Shown here: positions 1-7,432 of the stretch, in pieces | Layout of the letters: the number at the start of each line of letters is the position of its first letter | Numbering within the stretch: the first letter of the stretch is position 1 | NCBI RefSeq assembly: GCF_001278055.1 | Contig: NZ_CP010802.1 | Span: forward strand, 2,457,504-2,521,503 | Length of the DNA: 64,000 nucleotides | Origin: Desulfuromonas soudanensis | GTDB taxonomy: Bacteria > Desulfobacterota > Desulfuromonadia > Desulfuromonadales > WTL | Reading direction: 5' to 3' | Program-made: the position numbers and the translations under genes | The notes under the pieces: model-generated | Databases searched by the model: none | Seen by the model: the letters and a program-made list of their open reading frames with translations, nothing else | Told to the model about the DNA's origin: nothing

Positions 1-37
1 CAAGCGCATTCTTGATGAGGTTCGTTATGTCAACTGA
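1..37 (+). CDS. mntA: 3' end of a MNT-type nucleotidyltransferase antitoxin (partial)
   Basis: Only the last 11 codons and the TGA stop are in the window, ending ILDEVRYVN. The hydrophobic-acidic tail resembles the usual C-terminus of MntA proteins, which AMPylate and silence HepT. The stop overlaps the downstream hepT start by 11 bases, the normal arrangement of MntA-HepT modules. The call rests on this overlap and on the partner; the catalytic part of the protein lies upstream of the window. Confidence 0.6.
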   Translation, partial: KRILDEVRYVN

Positions 38-377
38 TCGGCCGATTGACGATTATCTGGCGGACATCATCGAAGCGATAAGCGACATTTCTTCTTTCAT
101 CGCCGGGATGAATTATGAAGGATTCGCTGCGGACAAGAAAACTGTCAATGCGGTGATTCGAAGTCTTGAGGTCATTGGAGAGGCTGTCAAGAAGATCCCC
201 ACCGGTTTGCGACAGAAACACAATGATCTTCCCTGGAAGGAGATCGCCGGAACACGTGACAAACTGATCCACGAATATTTCGGTGTTGATCTGCAGATTC
301 TTTGGGAAACTGCCAAGAGCGACCTCGTTCCCCTAGAAAAAGCCATTCGATCTTTACAGGAAGATATTTCTTCATAA
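27..377 (+). CDS. hepT: HepT-like toxin (DUF86), MNT/HepT toxin-antitoxin system
   Basis: A 116-residue all-helical protein of the HepT/DUF86 family, whose members are HEPN ribonucleases held in check by an AMPylating MNT partner. The HEPN active-site signature R-x4-H-x-Y is present near residue 80 (RDKLIHEYFG), so the toxin appears catalytically complete. I chose the ATG at 27 rather than the one at 12 because it overlaps the upstream partner's stop in the typical way and gives the usual family N-terminus (MSTDRP). It is the last gene of its module: only repeats follow for about 400 bases. The protein sequence looks intact. Confidence 0.86.
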   Translation: MSTDRPIDDYLADIIEAISDISSFIAGMNYEGFAADKKTVNAVIRSLEVIGEAVKKIPTGLRQKHNDLPWKEIAGTRDKLIHEYFGVDLQILWETAKSDLVPLEKAIRSLQEDISS

Positions 378-540
378 AGTTCCACGTACAGCCGAATCCA
401 TCCGTGAGAAGTGTGGCGTAAATCTTCAAGCGGAAACTTTTGGTTTATCTCCTCTAAAAACATACCTCCAAGCCATCTCAAAGGCAATCCTCAGACTTTT
501 TCCTACAATATCAATCAGTTGAGCTGGTCACACCCCGGGT

Positions 541-799
541 CCACAAACTGTCAAGGCAGGAAGCCCCGCGTGAAACAAGCCGTTGATTGCCCTTGGGGTT
601 AAACCAAAACAAAGCCTCTTCTTCTGCCCTTCACAACGTTCTCCAGTCTTTCTCACCGTTCTCTGTGTTGAGGACCAAACCAAACCCAGCCTCACGCGAC
701 GCTGCAACGACGCAACGCTTCAGGATCTGAACCAGGATCAGAGGTTTTCGTCGCGTCGTCGCGTCGTCGCGTGAAACAAGCCTTTGATCGGCCCTGGGG
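541..799. repeat. Composite interspersed repeat (families A and B), copy 1
   Basis: This gene-free stretch carries two units that recur across the window. Unit A (about 625-677) is a degenerate copy of the pyrimidine-rich 50-mer ending CTCTGCGTTGAAGACC. Unit B (about 690-785) is bounded by TCACGCGACG and CGTCGCGTGA, which are inverted copies and could fold into a hairpin, and ends in GTGAAACAAGCC. Other copies lie near 2326, 23100-23360, 23940, 24480-24680, 26680, 27540-27870, 28190-28340 and 46998. No coding sequence is visible; bases 378-540 before it hold nothing I recognise. Confidence 0.75.
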
Positions 800-913
800 T
801 CACTCAGCGCGCTTGCGATCTTTGGCGAATTTCAGGAAGAATTCTTTCTGATGACAACGGTGGGTGATGTGCCAGACATGGCCAGGCAGGTAATAACGGT
901 GTGCTCTCGGCAT
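800..913 (-). pseudogene. REP-associated transposase, 5' fragment, copy 1
   Basis: The 37 codons start MPRAHRYYLPGHVWHITHRC and match the N-terminus typical of Y1/IS200-like REP-associated tyrosine transposases (RAYT). The frame closes at a TGA exactly where the interspersed repeat ending CCTTTGATCGGCCCTGGGG begins, so the HUH motif and catalytic tyrosine are missing. Two more copies of the same start, with the same upstream hairpin, lie at 1855-1914 and 2404-2511. This is probably a non-autonomous remnant rather than a functional gene. Confidence 0.75.
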
Positions 914-956
914 GCGTCCCTCCCAATAATTGCATGGCAGTTTGCATTAAAATCCA

Positions 957-1003
957 TTTTACCCCCAAAAAGATGCTTCTAAGGCCTTTTTTTGGGGGTA
1001 AAA
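957..1003. repeat. Long hairpin upstream of RAYT fragment, copy 1
   Basis: An inverted repeat with arms TTTTACCCCCAAAAA and TTTTTGGGGGTAAAA around a loop of about 17 bases. The same hairpin occurs at 1960-2003 and, with a damaged right arm, at 2556-2600, each time at the same distance from a RAYT start codon. It is therefore part of the repeated unit and could serve as an end structure for transposase binding or as a terminator. Confidence 0.7.
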
Positions 1004-1027
1004 TTGGCACTTTATCTAGCAAGTTCA

Positions 1028-1104
1028 ATCGGTTGAACGGGTCCGACCCGAATCAGTTGAACGGACCCGGCAGGCGTTGTACGGGTCCGACCCGGCAGGC
1101 TTGC
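1028..1104. repeat. Cluster of REP-like palindromes
   Basis: Three closely spaced copies of the palindrome CGGGTCCGACCCG or a variant, two of them followed by GCAGGC. Single copies follow at 2039-2056, 2636-2655 and, degenerate, at 4583-4600. The palindrome always lies beside a RAYT fragment or the left end of the polysaccharide locus, which fits the REP elements that RAYTs recognise. The pairing with this RAYT is inferred from position only. Confidence 0.65.
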
Positions 1105-1122
1105 TTGAGATGGTAGAACGCA

Positions 1123-1446
1123 TCAGATAAGGCTGTCCAGCCCCTTGCGATCGAGAATGTTCAGCAGTTTCAGCGACGGCCCGCCGGGATGCTTTTCGCC
1201 AATCTCCCATTTCTGCACAGTGGAAATGCTGGTATTGAGGATGGAAGCCAGCACCGCCTGGCTGAGCCGATAACGCTCACGCAGAGCGCGAATGTCCGTG
1301 GCGGTATAGTCAGGAACCGGCTCAAGGCACAAGGCATCGTAACGACGCATGGCGCGCTTGTCGATAAAATCCAGGGTATGCAGATCCCGAGCAACTTCAT
1401 GTACTGCATCAAGAATCCGGTTTTTGTCAATTTTTGTTTGTTTCAT
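1123..1446 (-). CDS. XRE-family antitoxin of a RelE-type toxin-antitoxin pair
   Basis: A 107-residue DNA-binding antitoxin. A helix-turn-helix of the Cro/CI type occupies about residues 50-95 (LRERYRLSQAVLASILNTS then STVQKWEIGEKHPGG), as in the HigA/NadS-like antitoxins that pair with RelE-fold toxins and repress their own operon. I start it at the ATG at 1446 (MKQTKIDKN), which overlaps the last 20 bases of the upstream toxin gene; a longer frame to 1488 lies inside the toxin and has no supporting features. The toxin-first order is that of higBA-type loci. The 3' end runs to within about 20 bases of the REP palindrome cluster. Confidence 0.85.
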   Translation of the reverse strand: MKQTKIDKNRILDAVHEVARDLHTLDFIDKRAMRRYDALCLEPVPDYTATDIRALRERYRLSQAVLASILNTSISTVQKWEIGEKHPGGPSLKLLNILDRKGLDSLI

Positions 1447-1816
1447 GCAACACCTCCAGCAGAGCCCCACTGTCGATCGCAGCGGCAATTTGCTCTTTGC
1501 TTAAGCTCAGCAGGTCGACTGCCAACATCTTCAAGGCTTCCAGTTCCCGATCCGAAATATTGGATCGTTGGTTCTTTTCGAAGCCATACACGAAGATCCA
1601 TCGATCACCACGATTGGTTGCCAGAAGCGTCCGTGTACTGCCGCGTTTCCCTTGTCCCGGGAGAGCGATCCGTTTTTTTACGATCCCGTTCCCAAGGACG
1701 GCATCGATCAATCCGCCGACCATCTCGACAACTGCTTCGGACAATGCTTTGTCTGACAACCCAGCCTTTTTCGCCCAGCGATTGAAATGCCGGGTCTTCA
1801 GGATCATACATGACAT
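1427..1816 (-). CDS. RelE/ParE-family toxin (COG4737-like)
   Basis: A 129-residue protein with the features of RelE-fold mRNA interferases: a basic core (KKRIALPGQGKRGSTRTLLA) followed by a hydrophobic strand and aromatic cluster (DRWIFVYGFEKNQRSN), then a C-terminal acidic helix. It overlaps the antitoxin gene by 20 bases, so the two are translationally linked. The ATG at 1816 has a weak AGGTG site eight bases upstream; an ATG at 1807 is an alternative. Its promoter region was replaced by a RAYT-fragment copy (1855-1914), so expression may now depend on sequence within that repeat. Confidence 0.83.
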   Translation of the reverse strand: MSCMILKTRHFNRWAKKAGLSDKALSEAVVEMVGGLIDAVLGNGIVKKRIALPGQGKRGSTRTLLATNRGDRWIFVYGFEKNQRSNISDRELEALKMLAVDLLSLSKEQIAAAIDSGALLEVLHETNKN

Positions 1817-1854
1817 ACTGTAGCACCTGGTGATATAGATAACAAGTGGTCACG

Positions 1855-1914
1855 ACAACGATGGGTGATGTGCCAGACATGGCCAAGCAGGTAATAACGG
1901 TGTGCTCTCGGCAT
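1855..1914 (-). pseudogene. REP-associated transposase, 5' fragment, copy 2
   Basis: The first 20 codons of the same MPRAHRYYL transposase start, with P10 changed to L; similarity stops abruptly about 40 bases upstream of the toxin start. The upstream hairpin (1960-2003) and REP palindrome (2039-2056) are kept, so the conserved part of this repeat is mainly upstream of the start codon. It cannot encode a working transposase. Confidence 0.7.
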
Positions 1915-2061
1915 GCGTCCCTCCCAATAGTTGCATGGCAGGTTGCATTAAAATCCATTTTTCCCCCAAAAACATGCTTCTAAGGCCTTTTTTTGGGGGT
2001 AAAATTGGCACTTTCATAAACAATTTCAGCTTGTTGCGCGGGTCCGACCCGGCAGTCCTAC

Positions 2062-2268
2062 CTGACCGACCTGCAGGGCCATATGGATGTGATTGTGCAT
2101 GAGGCAGAAGGCATGAACGCGGTAGCCAAAGCGACAGGTTCCTTCTTGAAGGAGAAGGAAAAATCGCGTTCGGTCTTCATCTGTAGAGAAGACGGGCTGG
2201 CCTGCGTTGCCGCGGAAAATCACGTGATACACGGCGCCGGGGAAATGTATTCTTGGTTTACGTGCCAT
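2062..2268 (-). pseudogene. REP-associated tyrosine transposase (second type), truncated
   Basis: About 69 codons from MARKPRIHFPGAVYHVIFRG through the HUH metal-binding motif HNHIHMALQVG, the diagnostic part of Y1/IS200-like RAYTs. Homology then ends at the REP palindrome at 2039-2056, so the catalytic tyrosine region is lost. The sequence differs from the MPRAHRYYL fragments around it, so two RAYT lineages have visited the same site. Inactive as it stands. Confidence 0.8.
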
Positions 2269-2403
2269 GGGGGATGATAACAACTGGGTGCAATGTGTCA
2301 AGGTAGGAAGCCTGACCCCGCGCCCCCTGAACCAGGATCAGAGGTTTTCGTCGCGTCGTCGCGTCGTCGCGTGAAACAAGCCTTTGATCGGCCCTGGGGA
2401 CTC

Positions 2404-2511
2404 ATCGGGCTTGCGATCTTTGGCGAATTTCAGGAAGAATTCTTTCTGATGACAACGGTGGGTGATGTGCCAGACATGGCCAGGTAGGTAATAACGGTGT
2501 GCTCGCGGCAT
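2404..2511 (-). pseudogene. REP-associated transposase, 5' fragment, copy 3
   Basis: Third copy of the MPRAHRYYLPGHVWHITHRC start, in the same orientation. It is cut after the codons for AKDRK, the same point as copy 1, where unit B of the interspersed repeat (2326-2396) begins. Its upstream hairpin (2556-2600) and REP palindrome (2636-2655) run straight into the 3' end of the acyltransferase gene. Confidence 0.72.
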
Positions 2512-2595
2512 GCGTCCCTCCCAATAGTTGCATGGCAGATTGCATTAAAATCCATTTTACCCCCAAAAATATGCTTCTAAGGCCATTTTAGGGGG

Positions 2596-4455
2596 TCAAA
2601 TTGGAACTTTCCCAAACAATTTCAGATCGTTGCGCGGGTCCGACCCGGCAGGTCGTTCTCTGAGTGCTTGCTTAAGAACGTCGTGGACTTTCTCCGCACC
2701 ATAACCAGACAGGTGACCAGGATCATGATAGAGAATGCGTCCGTGTTCATCTAGAAAAAGCACTTCTCCGTTTTTACCTTCAAAATGTCGCGAGATATCA
2801 ACAACGGAGACACCTGAGGTCTGCATATTAATGAGAAATTCGTTAACTTTAAGGCGCTCTGCTCTAACATCAGTATTTTCCAAAAATGGTGGTCGTGCGC
2901 CTTCTCGAATAGATTTACGATTTGCGATCTTCGGTAGTATGGGTGGTTGATTAAGCAGAATAATTTGCCCTGCATATGGCTTGAGCTTGTCGAGCGCCAC
3001 CACCAACCGTTTTGGGTCATTGCGAAGTTTACCACTCCAAGAGTTAGCGACAAGGAGGTAGTCAGGTTTGATTTTGCTAACTGCATCCAATGAATCTCGC
3101 CAGAGTTGACTCGAATCCGTTTTTCGCTCCGGAAGAGAATCCCCAGCAGAAACGCTTATTACATTTAATTTATATCCCAACTCTGAGCAGATTCGTTTTA
3201 TCTCTTTGCCGTACATTGAACCGTTACTATCCCCCATAAGCACTACAGTAGCTGCCCCAATATTTCCAGGGAACTCCAAACCACCTTTTGCCACGTCACT
3301 AATCTCTGCATCAACAAAGTTATTTTGTCTGACAGACAGACCCAGAGGAACGCACAGAACCAACACCGCACCTAAAGCTACATAGGCGACACGGCGACTC
3401 TGTGGGCGATTGAGAAAGGTCCGTGCTGGGTTTTCGATGAAGTGATAAGTTAAGATAGTGAGTAGAAGACTAAGACTAATTTTCAGCACAAGACGCATCT
3501 CATCCAGCATGAGGTATAGTCGGTAGTCAATCAGGGAAAACACAGGCCAATGCCAAAGGTAAAGAGAATAAGAAAGCTTCCCGATGTTGACCATTGGGCG
3601 GGCCGAAAGAAATCTCGCAACAGGTCCGTGTAAAGTCTCTCGTGGCCAGATAATCGCAACTGTACCCACGACAGGCAAGACAGCTTGCCAACCAGGAAAC
3701 TGAGGGCCTTCATGTAGCAAAACAAAAGAACATCCAATCAGCAATAGTCCTAGAGCGGGTAGCCAATGAGGGATTCGGACAAAACGACCATTAATTGTAG
3801 TCAACGGAGTGACGGCCAAAAGACAGCCAGCACATAGTTCCCATGCACGAGTCGGCAATAGGTAGAAAGCCCAAATAGGTTTGATTTGAGTAAGGATTAC
3901 GCATGTGAAGAGACTTCCAATGCCGAGAAGCAATAGAATAGGTACCAAATAGCGACGTGCATAACGAAAGATGAGAAATAAGAACAGCGGAAAGATTAGA
4001 TAAAACTGCTCTTCAACGGAAAGTGACCAGTAATGAAGGAACGGTTGGGCGTCTTGGGATATATGGAAATAATCGCCCTGCATCATGAATTTTACGTTAG
4101 CTAAAGAAAGTGTCGCCGCAACCAGAGCAGCACCGGTGGAGGCAAAATCCTGTGGTGTATAGATGTAAGCGGCGCCAACAAGTGTTGCTAATGCAACAGT
4201 GAAGAGTGCTGGGAAAATCCTAGCGACTCGGCGTTGATAAAAACGATTGAGGTTAAACCGTCCAGTTTTACAATCGTTGTAAAGAACTGATGTGATGAGG
4301 TATCCGGATATGACGAAGAAGATGTCTACGCCTACGAAACCTCCAGGGAGCCATTGGTGGTTGAGGTGAAAAAAGAAAACAGACAGAACGGCAACAGCAC
4401 GCAAACCATCGATATCGGGACGATACTTTAGGTGTGCGACTTGATTTTGAGACAT
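2596..4455 (-). CDS. Membrane acyltransferase with C-terminal SGNH domain (OafA/YrhL family)
   Basis: A 619-residue surface-polysaccharide O-acyltransferase. The first half is an Acyl_transf_3 domain with about ten membrane helices and the family motifs RPDIDGLRAVAVLSVFFFH near the N-terminus and GVDIFFVISGYLI after it. The second half is a periplasmic SGNH esterase-like domain with GDSNGS (nucleophile block) and DPGHLSGYG (Asp/His block). I start at the ATG at 4455 because a G-rich ribosome site lies just before it. Known relatives acetylate O-antigen or exopolysaccharide sugars, and the neighbours fit this. The last 15-20 residues (from RPAGSDPRND) and the stop codon are encoded by the REP repeat, so the native C-terminus was probably replaced. 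Confidence 0.88.
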   Translation of the reverse strand: MSQNQVAHLKYRPDIDGLRAVAVLSVFFFHLNHQWLPGGFVGVDIFFVISGYLITSVLYNDCKTGRFNLNRFYQRRVARIFPALFTVALATLVGAAYIYTPQDFASTGAALVAATLSLANVKFMMQGDYFHISQDAQPFLHYWSLSVEEQFYLIFPLFLFLIFRYARRYLVPILLLLGIGSLFTCVILTQIKPIWAFYLLPTRAWELCAGCLLAVTPLTTINGRFVRIPHWLPALGLLLIGCSFVLLHEGPQFPGWQAVLPVVGTVAIIWPRETLHGPVARFLSARPMVNIGKLSYSLYLWHWPVFSLIDYRLYLMLDEMRLVLKISLSLLLTILTYHFIENPARTFLNRPQSRRVAYVALGAVLVLCVPLGLSVRQNNFVDAEISDVAKGGLEFPGNIGAATVVLMGDSNGSMYGKEIKRICSELGYKLNVISVSAGDSLPERKTDSSQLWRDSLDAVSKIKPDYLLVANSWSGKLRNDPKRLVVALDKLKPYAGQIILLNQPPILPKIANRKSIREGARPPFLENTDVRAERLKVNEFLINMQTSGVSVVDISRHFEGKNGEVLFLDEHGRILYHDPGHLSGYGAEKVHDVLKQALRERPAGSDPRNDLKLFGKVPI

Positions 4456-4662
4456 TCGCCCCCCCCTTTTTTTTATTAGAGCTTTAAGTATCACCATAAA
4501 ACTTTTCACACATTAACATACACAACTCATATCAAAACGTAGTGGGAGGTGGAGTTAAGTGCATACCCCAATTCGTATATTTGCACGAGTCCGACCCGGC
4601 AAGCCATGAAGAGGAAGTGATAATCCTGTGAGGTCGGTCGTCAATAGCGGACACCAAAGTTC

Positions 4663-5566
4663 TTATGCTGCGCTTAGCTCTTTGTAATATTCCTGTTCGT
4701 AGGCAGCAGGCGACAGGTAGCCCAGCCGCTTCTGGCGCCTTTGACGATTGTAGAAGATTTCGATGTACTCCGTGATTTCTCGCATCGCTTCCCACCGGGT
4801 GGCGTAACGACGATGGTGGACCAATTCGTTTTTCAGTGTCCCCCAGAAACTCTCAATGGGGGCGTTGTCGTAGCAGTTACCTCGGCGGCTCATCGAAGTC
4901 TGCATATTGAACTGCTTCAGTAGTTTCTGAAACTCCAAGGCGCAATACTGGCTGCCCCGATCCGAATGATGGATCAACCCGGTCGCCGGGCGCTTGACTG
5001 ACACGGCACGGAATAGGGATTGACTCACCAGATTCTTCGTCATTCTTTCGCCCATCGCATATCCCACGATCTCTCCGGTGAAGAGGTCTTTATGCCCGGC
5101 CAGATACAGCCAGCCTTCGGCGGTGGGGATGTAAGTAATGTCAGTTACCCAGACCTGGTTGGGAGCTTCGACAGCAAAGTTTTGGTCCAGAAGGTTCTCG
5201 GCGACAGGCAGTGAATGGTTGGAGTTTGTTGTCGCCTTGAACTTCTTCACCTGCTTGCAACGAATCCCGTGTTTCTTGCGGATTCGCTTGATCCGATGGA
5301 CCCCGACCTGAACGCCATGCTCGGCGAGATCGGTTTGTAATCGTTCGGGACCGTAGGTTTCCCGGTTTCTTTTGTGAGCCGCCTTGATTTCGATTGCGAG
5401 CCGTGCCTCCTCCTTCTGCCGAGGTGAGTCCGGGCGCTTCAGCCAGGTGTAATAGCCACTGGGTGAAACCTCCAGGCTCTGGCAGAGCAGAGGGACAGAG
5501 TACTCAGGTCGAAGTTGATTTATTACCGCGTACCGGGCAGCGACTCCTTGGCAAAGTACGCGGCGG
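4663..5566 (-). CDS. IS3-family transposase OrfB (DDE integrase), made by -1 frameshift
   Basis: The catalytic frame, about 300 codons, of an IS3-group transposase. It begins with the HTH_21-type segment (INQLRPEYSVPLLCQSLEVS), then an rve integrase core with the DDE residues in WVTDITYIP, HHSDRGSQYC and APIESFWGTLKNE. There is no good independent start: the frame is entered from OrfA by -1 slippage at the A7 tract at 5568-5574, giving an OrfAB fusion of about 390 residues. A GTG at 5250 is only an internal start. All key residues are present, so the element may still be active. Confidence 0.88.
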
Positions 5567-5843
5567 CTTTTTTTAGGATGTCGCGCTCCTGCTTGACCTG
5601 GGCCAGTTCTCGTTTAACCCTGTCAAGTTCCAGCTCGACTTCGGTCAGCGGGCGCTGTTGGCCTTTGCCACCGATATTACTGAGCTTTCCGGCCTTGAAC
5701 GCCCTTACCCAATTCTCAAGGGTGGATTTCGGCAGGGATAACTGGCGCGATGCCTCATAGACAGCGACACCTCCTTCAACCACCATTTTTACGGCCTCAA
5801 TGCGAAATTCCTTCGAATAGCGGCCATTAGAACCTCTTGTCAT
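5523..5843 (-). CDS. IS3-family transposase OrfA (HTH protein)
   Basis: A 106-residue regulator/DNA-binding half of the IS3 transposase: an N-terminal helix-turn-helix (YSKEFRIEAVKMVVEGG to SLPKSTLENWVRAF) followed by a leucine-zipper-like helix (VELELDRVKRELAQVKQERD) used for dimerisation. The start is the ATG at 5843. Near its end lies CTAAAAAAAGCC, a classic A7G slip site that sends a fraction of ribosomes into the OrfB frame. By itself OrfA usually represses transposition. Confidence 0.88.
   Translation of the reverse strand: MTRGSNGRYSKEFRIEAVKMVVEGGVAVYEASRQLSLPKSTLENWVRAFKAGKLSNIGGKGQQRPLTEVELELDRVKRELAQVKQERDILKKAAAYFAKESLPGTR
5567..5574 (-). promoter_or_regulatory. Programmed -1 frameshift site of the IS3 transposase
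   Basis: On the coding strand this is seven A residues followed by G, at the position where OrfB becomes open in the -1 frame. Reading through with one -1 slip joins the OrfA zipper to the OrfB integrase without a stop codon. Confidence 0.75.
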
Positions 5844-5904
5844 GTTGACACCTCCGTAAGATAGATTTCTTAACATTGGTGTCCGATTTTTTCAACTTAC
5901 CTCA

Positions 5905-6174
5905 CCCCCTGATACCTTGAACGATATGAATCGTATCTTCTGGAAAAGTATTTAACAAGGTTTCGACTTGCGTGACATTCTCAACAAACTCGAGACGCAC
6001 CTCAGGAATGCTTGGCGCCTGCCAACCCATCGCGGCTCTTTCCTCCGACATGACAGCACCAACAATGTAGGCGACATTGTACCCCATCGCCACCAGCTCT
6101 TTGGCAAGAAAGGCCATATGGGGGCTGACAATTCCCTGCCAAAAAACAATGTACCTTCCCGACACAAATGTCAT
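5905..6174 (-). pseudogene. Glycosyltransferase (GT4-like), 5' part, cut by IS3 element
   Basis: The first 89 codons or so of what looks like a family-4 glycosyltransferase: a Rossmann N-terminal half with a HMAFLAKELVAMGYNVAYIVG segment, typical of the acceptor-binding domain. The frame ends inside the IS3 terminal repeat; the donor-binding C-terminal half is not found on the other side (4510-4628 has no matching frame). Its ATG at 6174 overlaps the TAA of the upstream polymerase/ligase gene by one base, so it was translationally coupled in the polysaccharide operon. Presumably one linkage of the polymer can no longer be made, unless another enzyme replaces it. Confidence 0.65.
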
Positions 6175-7403
6175 TATCTCTCTGCCAAATAATACCTACA
6201 ACACTTATCTGACCGCACCGAAGCGAGGTCTTGCATCCGACCAAGCGTCAGCCAGAACAACAGACAAAAGGCATTTCCGGACGCGAATATATACCCTTCA
6301 GCTACCATGTGAAGTGTAAGAAACACAACAGTGGCAAATATTTCCACGATGTGTGAATTTGTGCTTTTCAGCAGAGCCTTAAAATTTAAATCTCTGAAAA
6401 GCCCAATCAATAAGATTACAAACCCCATAGTGCCGGACAAACCAGTCATGGAGAGCAATGCCAGCCAAGATGAACCAGGCTCGATATTAATCTCATTTGA
6501 TTCGGTCTGAACAACGCCAGTATGCACAACCATTCCCTGTGACTGCAAGATTCCCACACCCATCCCAACACCGGTCAATGGATATTCTTGAAATTCATTC
6601 AACCTCGCAGCCCATAGGTCTTCCCGCGTATTTTGTAACCCTTTTGCCTCGAGGTTGGAAAGTATCCGGTAAGAAGTTTCGAATTCAACAGCCGTATAAA
6701 TATATACACCGCCTCCACCCAAGAGGAGGGCGATGGCGACCATAGGTAAACTCTTTTTCATGCCGATGCTGTTGATCGTCTTCAAAAGCAAGACAAGCAC
6801 TACTGCCGTCATCGCCGTAACCGCAGACCTCGATCCTGAAAGAATGCATGGTATGAGTGACAAAAAGGTGGCGAAACAGTAAACCAAGGACCGTTTGGCG
6901 ATTGCCATGTGGACGCAGAAGACCACCGCCATCGCTGCTATTGGTCCAACCAGCATGCTATGTATCATGACGCCAGTGAAAACTCCACGCCCTAGCGAGG
7001 GCATTTTGGTGGCGAACCATATTGACGAGAGGATAGCAATAGCAATAAACGCATATTTGAAGGTGGTCCAAGCAGCTAGACGGATCTCTTGTGCACAAAC
7101 ACTTTTGATGCCCGGACCGAGAACAAGAAAAATCAGGACCCAACCAGTCCAATTCAACAGTGACTGGAAAGGTTCATCCAATATCAGTGTTCCCGGGAAC
7201 GTCATTGCCACAAAGAACGCACCCGCCCTGTTAAAGCGGACCCCTCTTCTATCCAAAAGAACCACCAACAAGGCAACAACCAGCATTGCGCGAACGCCTT
7301 GCGTTAACAACTGAACTACCGTCGGGTTAAGCCAGAGGGTCAGAATGGAAACGCGGATCAAATTGAAAAAAACAAGTCCTGCCCCGAGTATGCATGTGTG
7401 CAT
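6174..7403 (-). CDS. O-antigen polymerase/ligase family membrane protein
   Basis: A 409-residue polytopic membrane protein with about ten hydrophobic helices and a long external loop (around residues 245-320) that contains the RxxxW and xGVGMG patterns seen in the Wzy_C superfamily (NTREDLWAARLNEFQEYPLTGVGMG). Members either polymerise repeat units (Wzy) or ligate polymer to lipid A core (WaaL); sequence alone does not separate them, but the position beside a flippase favours Wzy. The gene is AT-richer than the chromosomal background and lacks a strong ribosome site at 7403. It is followed, overlapping by one base, by the broken glycosyltransferase. Confidence 0.78.
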   Translation of the reverse strand: MHTCILGAGLVFFNLIRVSILTLWLNPTVVQLLTQGVRAMLVVALLVVLLDRRGVRFNRAGAFFVAMTFPGTLILDEPFQSLLNWTGWVLIFLVLGPGIKSVCAQEIRLAAWTTFKYAFIAIAILSSIWFATKMPSLGRGVFTGVMIHSMLVGPIAAMAVVFCVHMAIAKRSLVYCFATFLSLIPCILSGSRSAVTAMTAVVLVLLLKTINSIGMKKSLPMVAIALLLGGGGVYIYTAVEFETSYRILSNLEAKGLQNTREDLWAARLNEFQEYPLTGVGMGVGILQSQGMVVHTGVVQTESNEINIEPGSSWLALLSMTGLSGTMGFVILLIGLFRDLNFKALLKSTNSHIVEIFATVVFLTLHMVAEGYIFASGNAFCLLFWLTLGRMQDLASVRSDKCCRYYLAER

Positions 7404-7432
7404 AGAAATATACCAATTCTCATCTCAGACAA

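Larger units (their letters stand above)
4629..5904 (-). mobile_element. IS3-family insertion sequence, complete
   Basis: A 1276-bp element with imperfect terminal inverted repeats, TGAGGTCGGTCG... at 4629 and the complement of TGAGGTAAGTTG... at 5904; both continue to a shared CGGACACCAA core. Two overlapping transposase frames are intact, with a slippery A7 tract. The 3-bp flanks (CTG, CCC) do not match, so a direct target duplication is not visible. Its right end cuts a glycosyltransferase gene whose remainder is absent on the other side, suggesting a deletion next to the insertion. Confidence 0.9.
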
